Assembly (NCBI RefSeq): GCF_024124765.2
Contig: NZ_JAMXSR020000002.1
Location: 1,387,001 to 1,451,000, forward strand
Length of the DNA: 64,000 bases
Reading direction: 5' to 3'
From: Sphingomonas sp. H160509
GTDB lineage: Bacteria; Pseudomonadota; Alphaproteobacteria; Sphingomonadales; Sphingomonadaceae
Under the pieces are notes generated by a model, which did not search any database, was not told the DNA's origin, and saw nothing but the letters and a program-made list of their open reading frames with translations. Positions 27,479 to 36,453 of this stretch are shown here, piece by piece. Every line of letters begins with the position of its first letter. Position 1 is the stretch's first letter. Both the position numbers and the translations under genes were made by a program.

Positions 27479-28912
27479 GCTTTTTCCCCCATCAACTCTC
27501 TGACGTCGCTCAGCTTACCGGTCACCGCCGCCGCCGCCGCCATCGCGGGTGATACCAGATGCGTGCGCGCTCCGGGACCCTGTCTGCCGACGAAATTACG
27601 GTTCGAGGTGGAAGCGCAACGCTCCCCCGCAGGGACTTTGTCCGGGTTCATCGCGAGACACATCGAACACCCCGGTTCGCGCCATTCGAATCCGGCGGCG
27701 ATGAAGATCCGGTCGAGCCCTTCGGCCTCGGCCTGGCGCTTGACGAGGCCCGGAGCCGGGGACGACGAGCGCGCGGACACCGGTGGCGACATGGCGACCG
27801 TCGGCGATCGCGGCGGCGGCGCGGAGATCCTCGATGCGGCTGTTGGTACAGCTGCCGATGAAGACGTGCTGGATCGTGACGTCGCGCATCGCCGTGCCGG
27901 CGGTGAGGCCCATGTAATCGAGCGATTTCTGTGCGGCGGCCTGCTTGGCGGGATCGGCGAAGCTCGACGGTTCGGGGACGAACCCGGTGATCGGGACGAC
28001 GTCCTCGGGGCTGGTGCCCCAGGTGAGGCCGGGGGCGATATCGGCGGCGTCGAGCGTGACCGACTTGTCGTAACGCGCGCCGGGATCGGTTGCGAGGCTG
28101 CGCCACCAAGTGACGGCCTTGTCCCAGTTCTCGCCGGTCGGGGCCATCGGGCGGCCCTTCAGATAGGCGAAGGTGGTGTCGTCGGGCGCGATCAGGCCGG
28201 CGCGCGCGCCCGCCTCGATCGACATGTTGGCGATCGTCAGGCGGCCCTCGATCGACATGTTGCGGATCACGCAGCCGGTGAATTCGATGACGTGGCCGGT
28301 GCCGCCCGCAGCGCCGATCTTGCCGATGATCGCGAGGATGACGTCCTTCGGGGAGACGCCGAAACCGAGTTCGCCGTCGACGCGGACTTCCATCGTCTTG
28401 GCCTGCGACAACAGCAACGTCTGCGTGGCGAGGACGTGCTCGACCTCGCTGGTGCCGATCCCGAACGCCAAAGCGCCGAGTGCGCCGTGCGCCGACGTAT
28501 GGCTGTCGCCACAAACCAGCGTGGTGCCGGGGAGCGTAAAGCCCTGCTCGGGGCCGACGACGTGGACGATGCCCTGCTCGGCGGCGGTCGCGTCGATATA
28601 GTCGATGCCGAACTCGGTGGTGTTGCGGCGGAGCGCGTGGAGTTGCTGCGCGCTTTCGGGATCGGCGATCGGCAGAACGCGGCCGGCGGCATCTTTGCGC
28701 GCGGTGGTCGGGAGGTTGTGATCGGGGACGGCGAGCGTCAGATCGGGGCGACGTACCTTGCGACCTGCCACGCGGAGGCCTTCGAAGGCTTGCGGGCTGG
28801 TGACTTCGTGGACGAGGTGGCGGTCGATATAGATCAGGCAGGTGCCGTCGTCGCGGCGTTCGACGACGTGCGCCGCCCAGATCTTTTCGTACAGCGTTTG
28901 GGGAGTGGCCAT
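27475..28912 (-). CDS. leuC: 3-isopropylmalate dehydratase large subunit (one frameshift)
   Basis: Aconitase-family [4Fe-4S] subunit. Start [20 protein letters not shown] at 28912; an upstream in-frame ATG lies in a repeat and is rejected. Motifs: [38 protein letters not shown] and, after the shift, [17 protein letters not shown] with cluster Cys. One base in excess near 27750 shifts the frame; corrected, it continues [20 protein letters not shown] to the end RELMGEKA. Confidence 0.95.
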
Positions 28913-29012
28913 GATGGAGCGCGCGTTAACAGAAAAGGCGTGCTGCGCCAAGGTTGTATGTAATTTTCGGTCGTTGGAAGGAGGCGGGGTCACGCTCAGA
29001 GGAAGTTTGTTC

Positions 29013-29167
29013 TCCCGCGAAGGCGGGAGCCCAGCCTGGGTCCCCGCCTTCGCGGGGAAACAAGGAGGGATCGCCCCCTGCCCCGTCATCCTGACGAAAG
29101 TCAGGATCCAGAGTTACGGAGGGCGGCGCTTGGTATCCTGGGTCCTGACTTTCGTCAGGATGACGGG
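29013..29167. repeat. Two adjacent palindromic repeats, families C and B
   Basis: 29013-29063: CCCGCGAAGGCGGGAGCCCA facing CCCCGCCTTCGCGGGG. 29087-29167: CCTGACGAAAGTCAGGATCC facing GGATCC/TGACTTTCGTCAGGA. The last two sense codons and the stop of the following hydrolase gene are formed by the outer arm. The 240-base gap between leuC and this gene holds nothing else. Confidence 0.8.
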
Positions 29168-30046
29168 AGGGGAGGCATCGCCTTGTTCAGGAACGCGACG
29201 CTATCGGCCAGTACCGGCGCTTTCCCGCGGAAGGGTTTCGATAGCGCCATCGCGACGTTCTCGTGGCTCAAACCCGGATAATCGATGTGCGTCACCGGCG
29301 CCCCGAGCGCCTTCAGGCGCGCGGTGAGGTTGATCGCGTTGTGCGGCTTGACCTGCGTGTCGTCGCCGGCGGTGATCAGCAGCATCGGCGGGGCGTCCGG
29401 CCGCGCGAAGTGGATCGGCTGGGTCATCACCGGGTCGGCGGCGCCCCTGCATCGCGTCGATCGCGCGCTTGGCGGTGAAGGGGTAGAAATCATACGGACC
29501 GCACAGCCCGACCGCGGCCCTGATGATGTGCGGGTCGACGCCTTCCGCCTTCAGCCAGCGCTCGTCGAGCGTGAGCATCGCGACGGTGTAGGCGCCCGCG
29601 GAATGGCCGGCGACGGCGATCCGGTTCGGGTCGCCGCCAGCCTCGGCGATGTGGTCGCGGGTCCATTTCACCGCTTCGGCGCCGTCCTGGAGGAAGGCGG
29701 GAAAGCGGACGTCCGGCACTTTGCGGTAGTCGGGCATGACGACGACGTAACCCGCCTTCGCATAGGCGCGGGCGGCGAACGCATAGTCGCCGCGCGAGCC
29801 GTGGACCCAGCCGCCGCCATACCAGAAGATCAGGACTGGCAGCCCGGTCTTGGCGCCGCCGGACGGGCGCCAGACGTCGAGCTTCTGCCCGTGCGTGCCG
29901 AACGGAACGCCTTCGCGGATGCGTGCCGTACCGCGACCGCCGCCCATCACGCCATCGAGAACGCTGAGCGTGCCGGGGCCTGCGGTGAACGCGGTGCCTG
30001 CGATCAGGATCACGATCAGCGCTACGACGATCGCGGCGCGGCGCAT
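29155..30046 (-). CDS. Alpha/beta hydrolase, BD-FAE/carboxylesterase-like, exported (one frameshift)
   Basis: About 297 aa. N-terminal signal/anchor MRRAAIVVALIVILIAGTAF. Oxyanion segment FWYGGGWVHGSRGDY, nucleophile Ser in VAGHSAGAYTVAML, catalytic Asp in AGDDTQVKPHNA and His in YPGLSHENVAMAL. A run of four C near 29454-29457 carries one extra base; deleting it joins AIDAMQ to GAADPVMTQPIHFA. The stop codon lies inside a palindromic repeat. Last gene of the scoA operon; substrate unknown. Confidence 0.88.
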
Positions 30047-30729
30047 TAGCGGCGGAAATCCGCGGTGATCGACCCGCAGGTGAGGAGGTCGGCCTCGTGG
30101 CTTTCCTCGCGCCATGTCTCGGCGAGCGCGGTCGCTTCCCATTCGCGCATCGCCGGGTGGGCGATGATCCGCTCGACCCAGGCGAGACCTGCCGCACCGA
30201 CGTCGATTCCGTAGGTTCGGACTCGGAACGCGACCGGCGCATAGAACGCATCGACCGCGGTGAAGTCGACACCAGCGAGCCATGGCCCACCGAACCGGTC
30301 GAGTCCCTCGCTCCAGAGTTCGGCGATCCGCGCGACATCGCGGTCGAGCGCATCGCTGCCGGGGGCGGCGTCGACTCGGACGCCGACGTTCATCGTCCGC
30401 TCGTTACGGAGCGCGGAGAACCCGCCATGCATTTCCGCCGTCGCGCAGATCGCCCACGCGCGTGCCTCGGCATCGACCGGCCAGACAGCGTCGTGGCGTT
30501 CCGCAAGGTAGAGGACGATGCCGAGCGAATCCCACACGGTTCGCTCGCCGTCGATCAGCACCGGCACCTGCCCGGTCGGTGAGAAGGCGCGGAACGCTTC
30601 GTAATTCACCGGCTCCAGGAACGGCTCGATCCGGTCCTCGAAGTCGATGCCGAGCCCCTTCATCAGGACCCAGGGGCGCAGCGACCAGCTCGAGTAATTG
30701 CGGTTCGCGGTGACGAGGGTGTAACCCAT
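30046..30729 (-). CDS. Glutathione S-transferase family protein
   Basis: 227 aa. Thioredoxin-fold N-domain with the active-site region NRNYSSWSLRPWVLMKGLGI and cis-Pro segment GQVPVLIDGERTVWDSLGIV, then an all-helical C-domain. TAATG/TGATG overlaps link it to scoB upstream and to the hydrolase downstream. Substrate unknown. Confidence 0.9.
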   Translation of the reverse strand: MGYTLVTANRNYSSWSLRPWVLMKGLGIDFEDRIEPFLEPVNYEAFRAFSPTGQVPVLIDGERTVWDSLGIVLYLAERHDAVWPVDAEARAWAICATAEMHGGFSALRNERTMNVGVRVDAAPGSDALDRDVARIAELWSEGLDRFGGPWLAGVDFTAVDAFYAPVAFRVRTYGIDVGAAGLAWVERIIAHPAMREWEATALAETWREESHEADLLTCGSITADFRR

Positions 30730-31364
30730 CAGACGGTGTAGCGCGCGGTGGTCTTCGCGGCGATCTCGTCCGCGGTGACGCCCGGCGCCATCTCGACCAG
30801 CTTGAACGGGCTGTCGTGATCGGGGCGCTGGAACACGGCGAGGTCGGTGACGATCATGTCGACGACGTTCTTGCCGGTCAGCGGCAGCGTGCAGGACGGG
30901 ATGAACTTCGGCGTGCCGTCCTTGGCGGTGTGGTCCATCACGACGATGATCTGCTTGACGCCCGCGACGAGGTCCATCGCGCCGCCCATGCCCTTGATCA
31001 TCTTGCCGGGGATCATCCAGTTGGCGATGTCGCCGCCTTCGCTGACCTCCATCGCGCCGAGCACCGTGAGGTCGATATGGCCGCCGCGGATCATCGCGAA
31101 GCTGTCCGACGAGCTGAAATAGACCGACGAAGGGAGTTCGCTGATCGTCTGCTTGCCGGCGTTGATCAGGTCGGCGTCCTCCTCGCCCGCGTACGGGAAC
31201 GGGCCGATCCCGAGCATGCCGTTCTCAGACTGGAGCGTGACGGTCATCCCCTCGGGGATGTTGTTCGCGACGAGCGTCGGGATACCGATGCCGAGGTTGA
31301 CGTAATAGCCGTCCTTCAGTTCCTGCGCCGCGCGCGCGGCCATCTGGTTACGATCCCAGGGCAT
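30729..31364 (-). CDS. scoB: 3-oxoacid CoA-transferase subunit B
   Basis: Beta subunit of succinyl-CoA:3-ketoacid CoA transferase. 211 aa. [20 protein letters not shown], catalytic Glu in [14 protein letters not shown], and [20 protein letters not shown]. It is separated from scoA by two genes (acid phosphatase, DUF5076), an unusual gap for this heterodimer, but all are on one strand with minimal spacing. Atypical acetoacetate/ketoadipate transferase specificity is possible. Confidence 0.93.
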   Translation of the reverse strand: MPWDRNQMAARAAQELKDGYYVNLGIGIPTLVANNIPEGMTVTLQSENGMLGIGPFPYAGEEDADLINAGKQTISELPSSVYFSSSDSFAMIRGGHIDLTVLGAMEVSEGGDIANWMIPGKMIKGMGGAMDLVAGVKQIIVVMDHTAKDGTPKFIPSCTLPLTGKNVVDMIVTDLAVFQRPDHDSPFKLVEMAPGVTADEIAAKTTARYTV

Positions 31365-31672
31365 CAGTGCATTCCTTCCTGGATGGTGGTGATGGTCGTG
31401 AATTGTTCGCGGAGTTCGGTACCGACGCCGTCGACGATCGCCTGCAACGCGGCATCCTCGTCGAGGCCCCAGGTGCCCGCATAGGCGCGCGCGGCGTGGC
31501 GGATCGTGTCGGCGAGAAGGTAGCCGAACACGGTCGGATCCTCAAGGATGCCCGCGTCGATCAGCACGTTGCTGCCGGCGCCGTTGGTGATCCAGATGCG
31601 CGCGACCTCGACCGATTCGCCGGTGAGTTGCGCGCCCTTGTCGAGCGCGATCGCGTTGGGATGGTCGGCCAT
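31364..31672 (-). CDS. DUF5076-type small protein
   Basis: 102 aa: [60 protein letters not shown]. Soluble, no signal peptide. I recognise it from memory as the DUF5076 family; no function is known. It shares one base with both neighbours, so it is translated within the CoA-transferase operon. Confidence 0.8.
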   Translation of the reverse strand: MADHPNAIALDKGAQLTGESVEVARIWITNGAGSNVLIDAGILEDPTVFGYLLADTIRHAARAYAGTWGLDEDAALQAIVDGVGTELREQFTTITTIQEGMH

Positions 31673-32550
31673 TAGCGTACGCCTCCAGTCGGGGCCCAGC
31701 GGACTGCTGGCGGGAATACCTCGTCACGGTTGCCTTTCAGCGCGGTGCCGTAGACGGGGTTGGGCAGGACGAACCACCCTGCCCCCCACCTGGCCGCGAT
31801 CGCGGGCGACTGGACCGCGGCGCGTCGTGTGGCTGGAGTAAGGCCTACGTTGAACAGGTCGCTGAAGTCGCCGAGCTGGTCGCCGCCCATCGCGACGACG
31901 CAGTATTTCGCGGCGATCATCGCGCGGCGGCCGTCCTTCTTCGAACCCATCGCGTCGTCGCCGGCGAGGAAGAGTGTTTCGCCGTGGCGCGCAGGGCCGA
32001 GGCCGGCGGCTTCGATCGTGGCTTGCGTCTCGACGGCGTTGGCGGCGGAGCGGTTGGTGTTGAAGATCACGGTGACGCCCATCGCGCGGAGTTGCGTAAG
32101 CGCATTCAGCGCGCCGGGGACGGGGGCGACCTGCTTGACGCCGGTGCGCTCCCAGTCCTGCCAGCGGGGATCGGACCAAGGCTGGCCGGAGGACGCGTCG
32201 TATTCGAAGCCGAGGTTGAGAAGGACGGTCTCGTCGACGTCGAACACCGCGGCTTTCGGCTTGGTACCGCAGGACGTCCAGGCGGGGGCGGCGAGCGTGG
32301 CACCTTGGGCGAGGATGACTGAGGTTGGGGTGCGCTGCGCGCGGACATAGCCGACGAGCGCGTTCCAGGCCTGGATGCTGACCGCGGCGGCTTCGCCCGA
32401 GGCGTAGAGATATTGCATGCCGGCGGGGACGCCGTCGACCGTGACGGGTGCGGAGACAGTCGACGTGGCGGCGATCGAGGTCGGCGCGGACACGCTGACG
32501 CAGCCTTGAAGCGCCAGTGCCCCTGCGAACGCAGGGGTCCACGATACCAT
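31672..32550 (-). CDS. HAD-family acid phosphatase lipoprotein (class B / e(P4)-like)
   Basis: 292 aa. The signal peptide MVSWTPAFAGALALQGC ends in a lipobox (ALQGC), so the product is an outer-envelope lipoprotein. HAD motif I is KAAVFDVDETVLLNLGFEYD; later VIFNTNRS (motif II) and GSKKDGRRAMIAAKYCVVAM with the motif III Lys and GGDQLGDF. Likely a nonspecific phosphomonoesterase or nucleotidase. The WTPAFAG part of the signal peptide is encoded by a palindromic repeat (CCTGCGAACGCAGG). Confidence 0.9.
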   Translation of the reverse strand: MVSWTPAFAGALALQGCVSVSAPTSIAATSTVSAPVTVDGVPAGMQYLYASGEAAAVSIQAWNALVGYVRAQRTPTSVILAQGATLAAPAWTSCGTKPKAAVFDVDETVLLNLGFEYDASSGQPWSDPRWQDWERTGVKQVAPVPGALNALTQLRAMGVTVIFNTNRSAANAVETQATIEAAGLGPARHGETLFLAGDDAMGSKKDGRRAMIAAKYCVVAMGGDQLGDFSDLFNVGLTPATRRAAVQSPAIAARWGAGWFVLPNPVYGTALKGNRDEVFPPAVRWAPTGGVR

Positions 32551-32603
32551 CCGCAGCGCGCGCGACCCTGGGCTCCTGCGTGCGCAGGAGAACCGAGGGT
32601 GGT

Positions 32604-33313
32604 TCACGCGGAGACCCGCTCGCGGACGGTGCGGAACTCGATCTGCTTGTCGTAAGGCGCGCCGACGATCATCCGCTTCAAGTAGATGCCCGGCAGGTGG
32701 ATCGTGTCGGGATCGAGGCTGCCGACGGGGACGATCTCCTCGACCTCGGCGACGCAGATCTTCCCCGCGGTCGCCATCGGCTGGTTGAAGTTGCGCGCGG
32801 TCTTGCGGAAGATGAGGTTGCCACTCTCGTCGGCCTTCCAGCCCTTGATGATGCTCAGATCGGCGCGGATGCCGCGTTCGAGGATGTATTCCTGGCCGTC
32901 GAAGACCTTCGTCTCCTTGCCCTCGGCGACCTGCGTGCCGACGCCGGTCTTGGTGTAAAAGCCGGGGATGCCCGCCCCCCTGCCCGGCAGCGTTCGGCGA
33001 GCGTCCCCTGCGGGCAGAACTCGACCTCGAGTTCGCCGCTGAGATATTGCCGCTCGAATTCCTTGTTCTCGCCGACATAGGACGAGATCATCTTCTTCAC
33101 CTGGCGAGAGCGGAGCAGTTTGCCCAAGCCCTGCCCGTCGATCCCGGCATTGTTGCTGGCGATCGTCAGGTCCTTCACGCCCGACGCCTCGATCGCGTCG
33201 ATCAGCCGCTCGGGGATGCCGCACAGCCCGAACCCGCCCGCACAGATCGTCATGCCGTCGAACAGCACGCCTTCGAGTGCCGTCGCCGCATCGGTGTAGC
33301 GCTTGTTCGCCAT
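32604..33313 (-). CDS. scoA: 3-oxoacid CoA-transferase subunit A (one frameshift)
   Basis: Alpha subunit of the succinyl-CoA:3-ketoacid CoA transferase. [56 protein letters not shown]. The C6 run at 32975-32980 breaks the frame; it continues [20 protein letters not shown] and [20 protein letters not shown]. About 236 aa. First gene of the operon running to the hydrolase at 29155. Confidence 0.93.
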
Positions 33314-33394
33314 GCATTCTCCTATGGTCTTTGGCCTCGCATACGGCGGCGATGCTCGGTCGGCAACTTCGACTAGATCGACATCTTACGATCC

Positions 33395-33516
33395 GCCCCC
33401 CGCCAGGGGGAGGTGGCGCCGAAGGTGACGGAGGGGGAGGATACGGAACAGAGGTTTCGCGTGCCTCCCCCTCCGTCTGGCAAGCGCCAGCCACCTCCCC
33501 CTGGCGGGGGAGGATA
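33395..33516. repeat. REPIN-like palindromic repeat, family D
   Basis: Arms CCCCCCGCCAGGGGGAGGTG and CACCTCCCCCTGGCGGGGGA enclose GCGCCGAAGGTGACGGAGGG and CCCTCCGTCTGGCAAGCGCC. A near-identical copy lies at 59817-59941. It sits between scoA and the SMP-30 gene. Confidence 0.85.
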
Positions 33517-33524
33517 CAGTAGCT

Positions 33525-34424
33525 TCAGTACGCCAGCTTCAACCCCGGCCGCTTCCACCGCGTCTTCACCAGCCGGCCGCTGCCTGAGCAGGTGATGTAC
33601 GCATCCATGCCGTCCGTGCCGCCCCAGCAGATGTTCGTCGTGAACACGTCGTCGGTCGCGACGAATTCGACCAGCTCCCCGGCGGGCGAGATCACACTGA
33701 TCCCGCATTCGCCGATCGTCGCGACGCAGATGTTGCCGCATGCCTCGACGCCGAGCGAGTCGAAGAACTTGTAGTCGGCGGGGCGATAGAGCGGCGTGCC
33801 CGAGGCGCTGGCGACCTTGCCGGGCGCGACGATGTCGAACGCCATCAGGCGGCAGGTGAACGTCTCCGCCGCGTAGAGCTGCGTGCCGTCCGGCGAGAGG
33901 CCGATACCGTTGGGATTTTCGCTCGGGAAGATGACTTCTTCCAAATGGCTGCCGTCGGCTTTCGCGTAGAAGATGCCGGTGATGTCGCGGGCGCGGTCGC
34001 GCGATTTGCCGTGGTCGGTGAACCAGAAGCCGCCGTGCGAATCGAAGACGATGTCGTTGGGGCCGCGCAGCGAGCAGCCGAAATCGCCGTCCTTGTAGAG
34101 GATCTCGACCGCGCCGGTGGCGATATCGATCCGTTCGATCCGGCCGCCCGAATAGTCGTCGGGCTGGCCGTGCGGGGTGAGGAAGCCGTTCGCCTCGCGC
34201 CACGCGAAGCCGCCATTGTTGCAGCAATAAAGCTTGCCGTCCGGGCCGACCGCGAGGCCGTTGGGGCCGCCGCCGGGTTCTGCAACCGTGGACTTGGTAC
34301 CGTCGGGAGCGATGCGGGCGATGCGACCGGCTTCGATCTCGACGAGGATGACGCTGCCGTCGGGCATCACGACGGGACCTTCGGGAAAGCGCAAGCCACT
34401 GGCGATGGTGGTGAAGTCGGTCAT
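33525..34424 (-). CDS. SMP-30/gluconolactonase-like beta-propeller protein
   Basis: 299 aa from ATG 34424 (MTDFTTIASGLRFPEGPVVM). Six-bladed propeller with the metal-site Glu near the start (RFPEGPV), Asn in LRGPNDIVFDSHGGFWFTDH and Asp/Asn in ENPNGIGLSPDGTQLYAAET. Probably a lactonase for sugar acids. Divergent from the TPP enzyme, with 91 bp between starts, so the two may share control and a carbohydrate pathway. Confidence 0.9.
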   Translation of the reverse strand: MTDFTTIASGLRFPEGPVVMPDGSVILVEIEAGRIARIAPDGTKSTVAEPGGGPNGLAVGPDGKLYCCNNGGFAWREANGFLTPHGQPDDYSGGRIERIDIATGAVEILYKDGDFGCSLRGPNDIVFDSHGGFWFTDHGKSRDRARDITGIFYAKADGSHLEEVIFPSENPNGIGLSPDGTQLYAAETFTCRLMAFDIVAPGKVASASGTPLYRPADYKFFDSLGVEACGNICVATIGECGISVISPAGELVEFVATDDVFTTNICWGGTDGMDAYITCSGSGRLVKTRWKRPGLKLAY

Positions 34425-34515
34425 GATCCTCTCCGGGCGAGTCGGGTTGGTCCCGGCTTCGATGCCAGCGTAACCGCGTCTCGACTTCGCGCGCAACGGA
34501 CGGCAGGATGCAGCG

Positions 34516-36159
34516 ATGATCACACCACGCACCGGCGGCCGCATCCTGGTCGACCAACTCGTCGCACAGCGCTGCGACCGAATATTTACCGTGCCGGGGG
34601 AGAGCTTCCTCGCCGTGCTCGACGCGTTGCACGATACGCCGGCGATCGACCTCGTGGTGTGTCGGCAGGAGGGCGGTGTCGGGTTCATGGCGTGCGCGGA
34701 CGGGACGCTGACGCATCGGCCGGGAGTGGCGTTCGTGACGCGCGGGCCGGGTGCGGCCAACGCGTCGATCGGCGTCCATGTGGCGATGCAGGATTCGCAG
34801 CCGATGATCCTGTTCGTGGGCGATATCGACCGCGGCACGCGCGACCGCGAGGCGTTCCAGGAGATCGATTTTCAGGCGATGTTTGCGCCCATCGCGAAAT
34901 GGGCGGCGCGGATCGACGATGCGCGGCGGATCCCGGAATATGTCGCGCGCGCCTATGCGACCGCGATGTCGGGGCGGCCTGGGCCGGTGGTGCTCGCGCT
35001 GCCCGAGGACATGCTGCTCGATGTGGTAGATGCCGTCGATCGGCCGCGGGTAGAGCGGGTGGCGCAAGGCTGCGACGTCGACACGATGGACTTGCTTGCC
35101 GATCTGCTGACGACGGCGGAGCGGCCGGTGGCGATCGTCGGGGGTGCGGGCTGGGATGTAGCGGCGTCGGGGGCGTTCTCGACCTGGGCGGATCGTAACG
35201 GCATCCCGGTGGCGGCGGCGTTTCGGCGGCAGGATGCTGTTCCGAACGACTGCCCGGTTTGGGCCGGGAATTTGGGGTATGGGCCCAATCCGAAGCTGGT
35301 CGAGCGGGTGAAGGCAGCGGATCTGCTGCTGGTTGTCGGGCCGCGGCTGGGGGAGGCGACGACCGATGGTTATGCGCTCATCACGCCCGATCATCCGGGG
35401 CAGCGGCTGATCCACGTCCATCCCGATCCCGACGAGTTGCATCGGGCGTACCGCGCCGATGTCGCGGTATGTGCGGGGATGGAAGAGTTTGCCGAGGCTC
35501 TGCTGGTGGTCGACCTGCCGCCGCGGACTGCTGGACAGGAGGCGCATGCGGAGTGGCTCGACTGGTCGACGCCGGCGCCGCGCGATCTGGGGATGGACCT
35601 GGGACCTTGCGTGGCGGCGATGCGCGAGCGGCTGCCGGCGGATGCGATCATCTGCAACGGCGCAGGAAATTACTCGGGCTGGTGGCATCGGTATTGGGCC
35701 TATGCCGGGCCGGGGACTCAGCTTGCCCCGACTGCCGGAGCTATGGGGTACGGGGTCCCGGCCGCGGTCGCGGCGTCGTTGCGGCATCCGGAGCGGACTG
35801 TGGTCGCGCTCGCGGGGGACGGGTGTTTCCTGATGAACGGCCAAGAACTGGCAACCGCGGTCGCGCACGGCGCGGACATGCTGGTGCTGGTCGTGGATAA
35901 TGGCGGGTATGGGACGATCCGCATGCATCAGGAGCGCGAGTATCCCGGGCGGGTTTCGGGGACGGCGCTGCGGAACCCGGACTTTGCCGCGCTGGGGCGG
36001 GCTTATGGGTGTTGGGCAGAAACCGTCGAGCGGACTGAGGATTTTGCGGGGGCGCTGGATCGGGCGATGTCGCGGGGCGGGGTGCGGATGTTGCACTTAG
36101 TGACGGATATCGAGGCGATTACCGCTGGGACTACGCTGGCGAAGGTGCGTGGGGGCTGA
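34516..36159 (+). CDS. Thiamine pyrophosphate-binding enzyme, acetolactate synthase large-subunit-like
   Basis: 547 aa, intact, with the N-terminal PYR, central and C-terminal PP domains. Catalytic Glu in VVCRQEGGVGFMACADG; the TPP/Mg motif is GDGCFLMNGQELATAVAHGA ending in VVDNGGYG. No small regulatory subunit lies next to it, and the SMP-30 neighbour suggests a catabolic 2-keto acid or sugar-acid enzyme rather than branched-chain synthesis. The exact reaction cannot be told. Confidence 0.9.
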   Translation: MITPRTGGRILVDQLVAQRCDRIFTVPGESFLAVLDALHDTPAIDLVVCRQEGGVGFMACADGTLTHRPGVAFVTRGPGAANASIGVHVAMQDSQPMILFVGDIDRGTRDREAFQEIDFQAMFAPIAKWAARIDDARRIPEYVARAYATAMSGRPGPVVLALPEDMLLDVVDAVDRPRVERVAQGCDVDTMDLLADLLTTAERPVAIVGGAGWDVAASGAFSTWADRNGIPVAAAFRRQDAVPNDCPVWAGNLGYGPNPKLVERVKAADLLLVVGPRLGEATTDGYALITPDHPGQRLIHVHPDPDELHRAYRADVAVCAGMEEFAEALLVVDLPPRTAGQEAHAEWLDWSTPAPRDLGMDLGPCVAAMRERLPADAIICNGAGNYSGWWHRYWAYAGPGTQLAPTAGAMGYGVPAAVAASLRHPERTVVALAGDGCFLMNGQELATAVAHGADMLVLVVDNGGYGTIRMHQEREYPGRVSGTALRNPDFAALGRAYGCWAETVERTEDFAGALDRAMSRGGVRMLHLVTDIEAITAGTTLAKVRGG

Positions 36160-36196
36160 GCCTCGTTTCACGCCGGCGCTTAGTAACCGAAGGAAG

Positions 36197-36304
36197 AACC
36201 ACCCCGGCGGAGGCCGGGGTCCAGTTGGGCGACGGTAGTAACGAAGGACAGCGCTCCGTTATTGCCACCTTTCCAACTGGGCCCCGGCCTTCGCCGGGGT
36301 GGTG
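36197..36304. repeat. REPIN-like palindromic repeat, family A
   Basis: Inverted arms ACCACCCCGGCGGAGGCCGG and CCGGCCTTCGCCGGGGTGGT with a spacer containing TAACGAAGGACAGCGCTCCG. It lies between the convergent TPP enzyme and alaS. A separate C-family fragment (CCCCCGCGGAGGCGGGGGTC) follows at 36346-36365. Confidence 0.85.
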
Positions 36305-36453
36305 CTTATTTTTAGCGGATGACTTCATCAGAGCGGCCGCCGTTGCCCCCGCGGAGGCGGGGGTCCATGAGTCAGGGCAGCTAGCGGTACTTAGCTGTTC
36401 CCCCGCGTGCGCGAGGGAACATTGCTTGGAGTTGGGTGCGACGTCGGCGAGTT

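Noticed and set aside
34516..36159. ilvB, acetolactate synthase for branched-chain synthesis
   Set aside because: No ilvN small subunit beside it and an SMP-30 enzyme diverges from the same promoter region; the catabolic reading is at least as likely, so no symbol was given.
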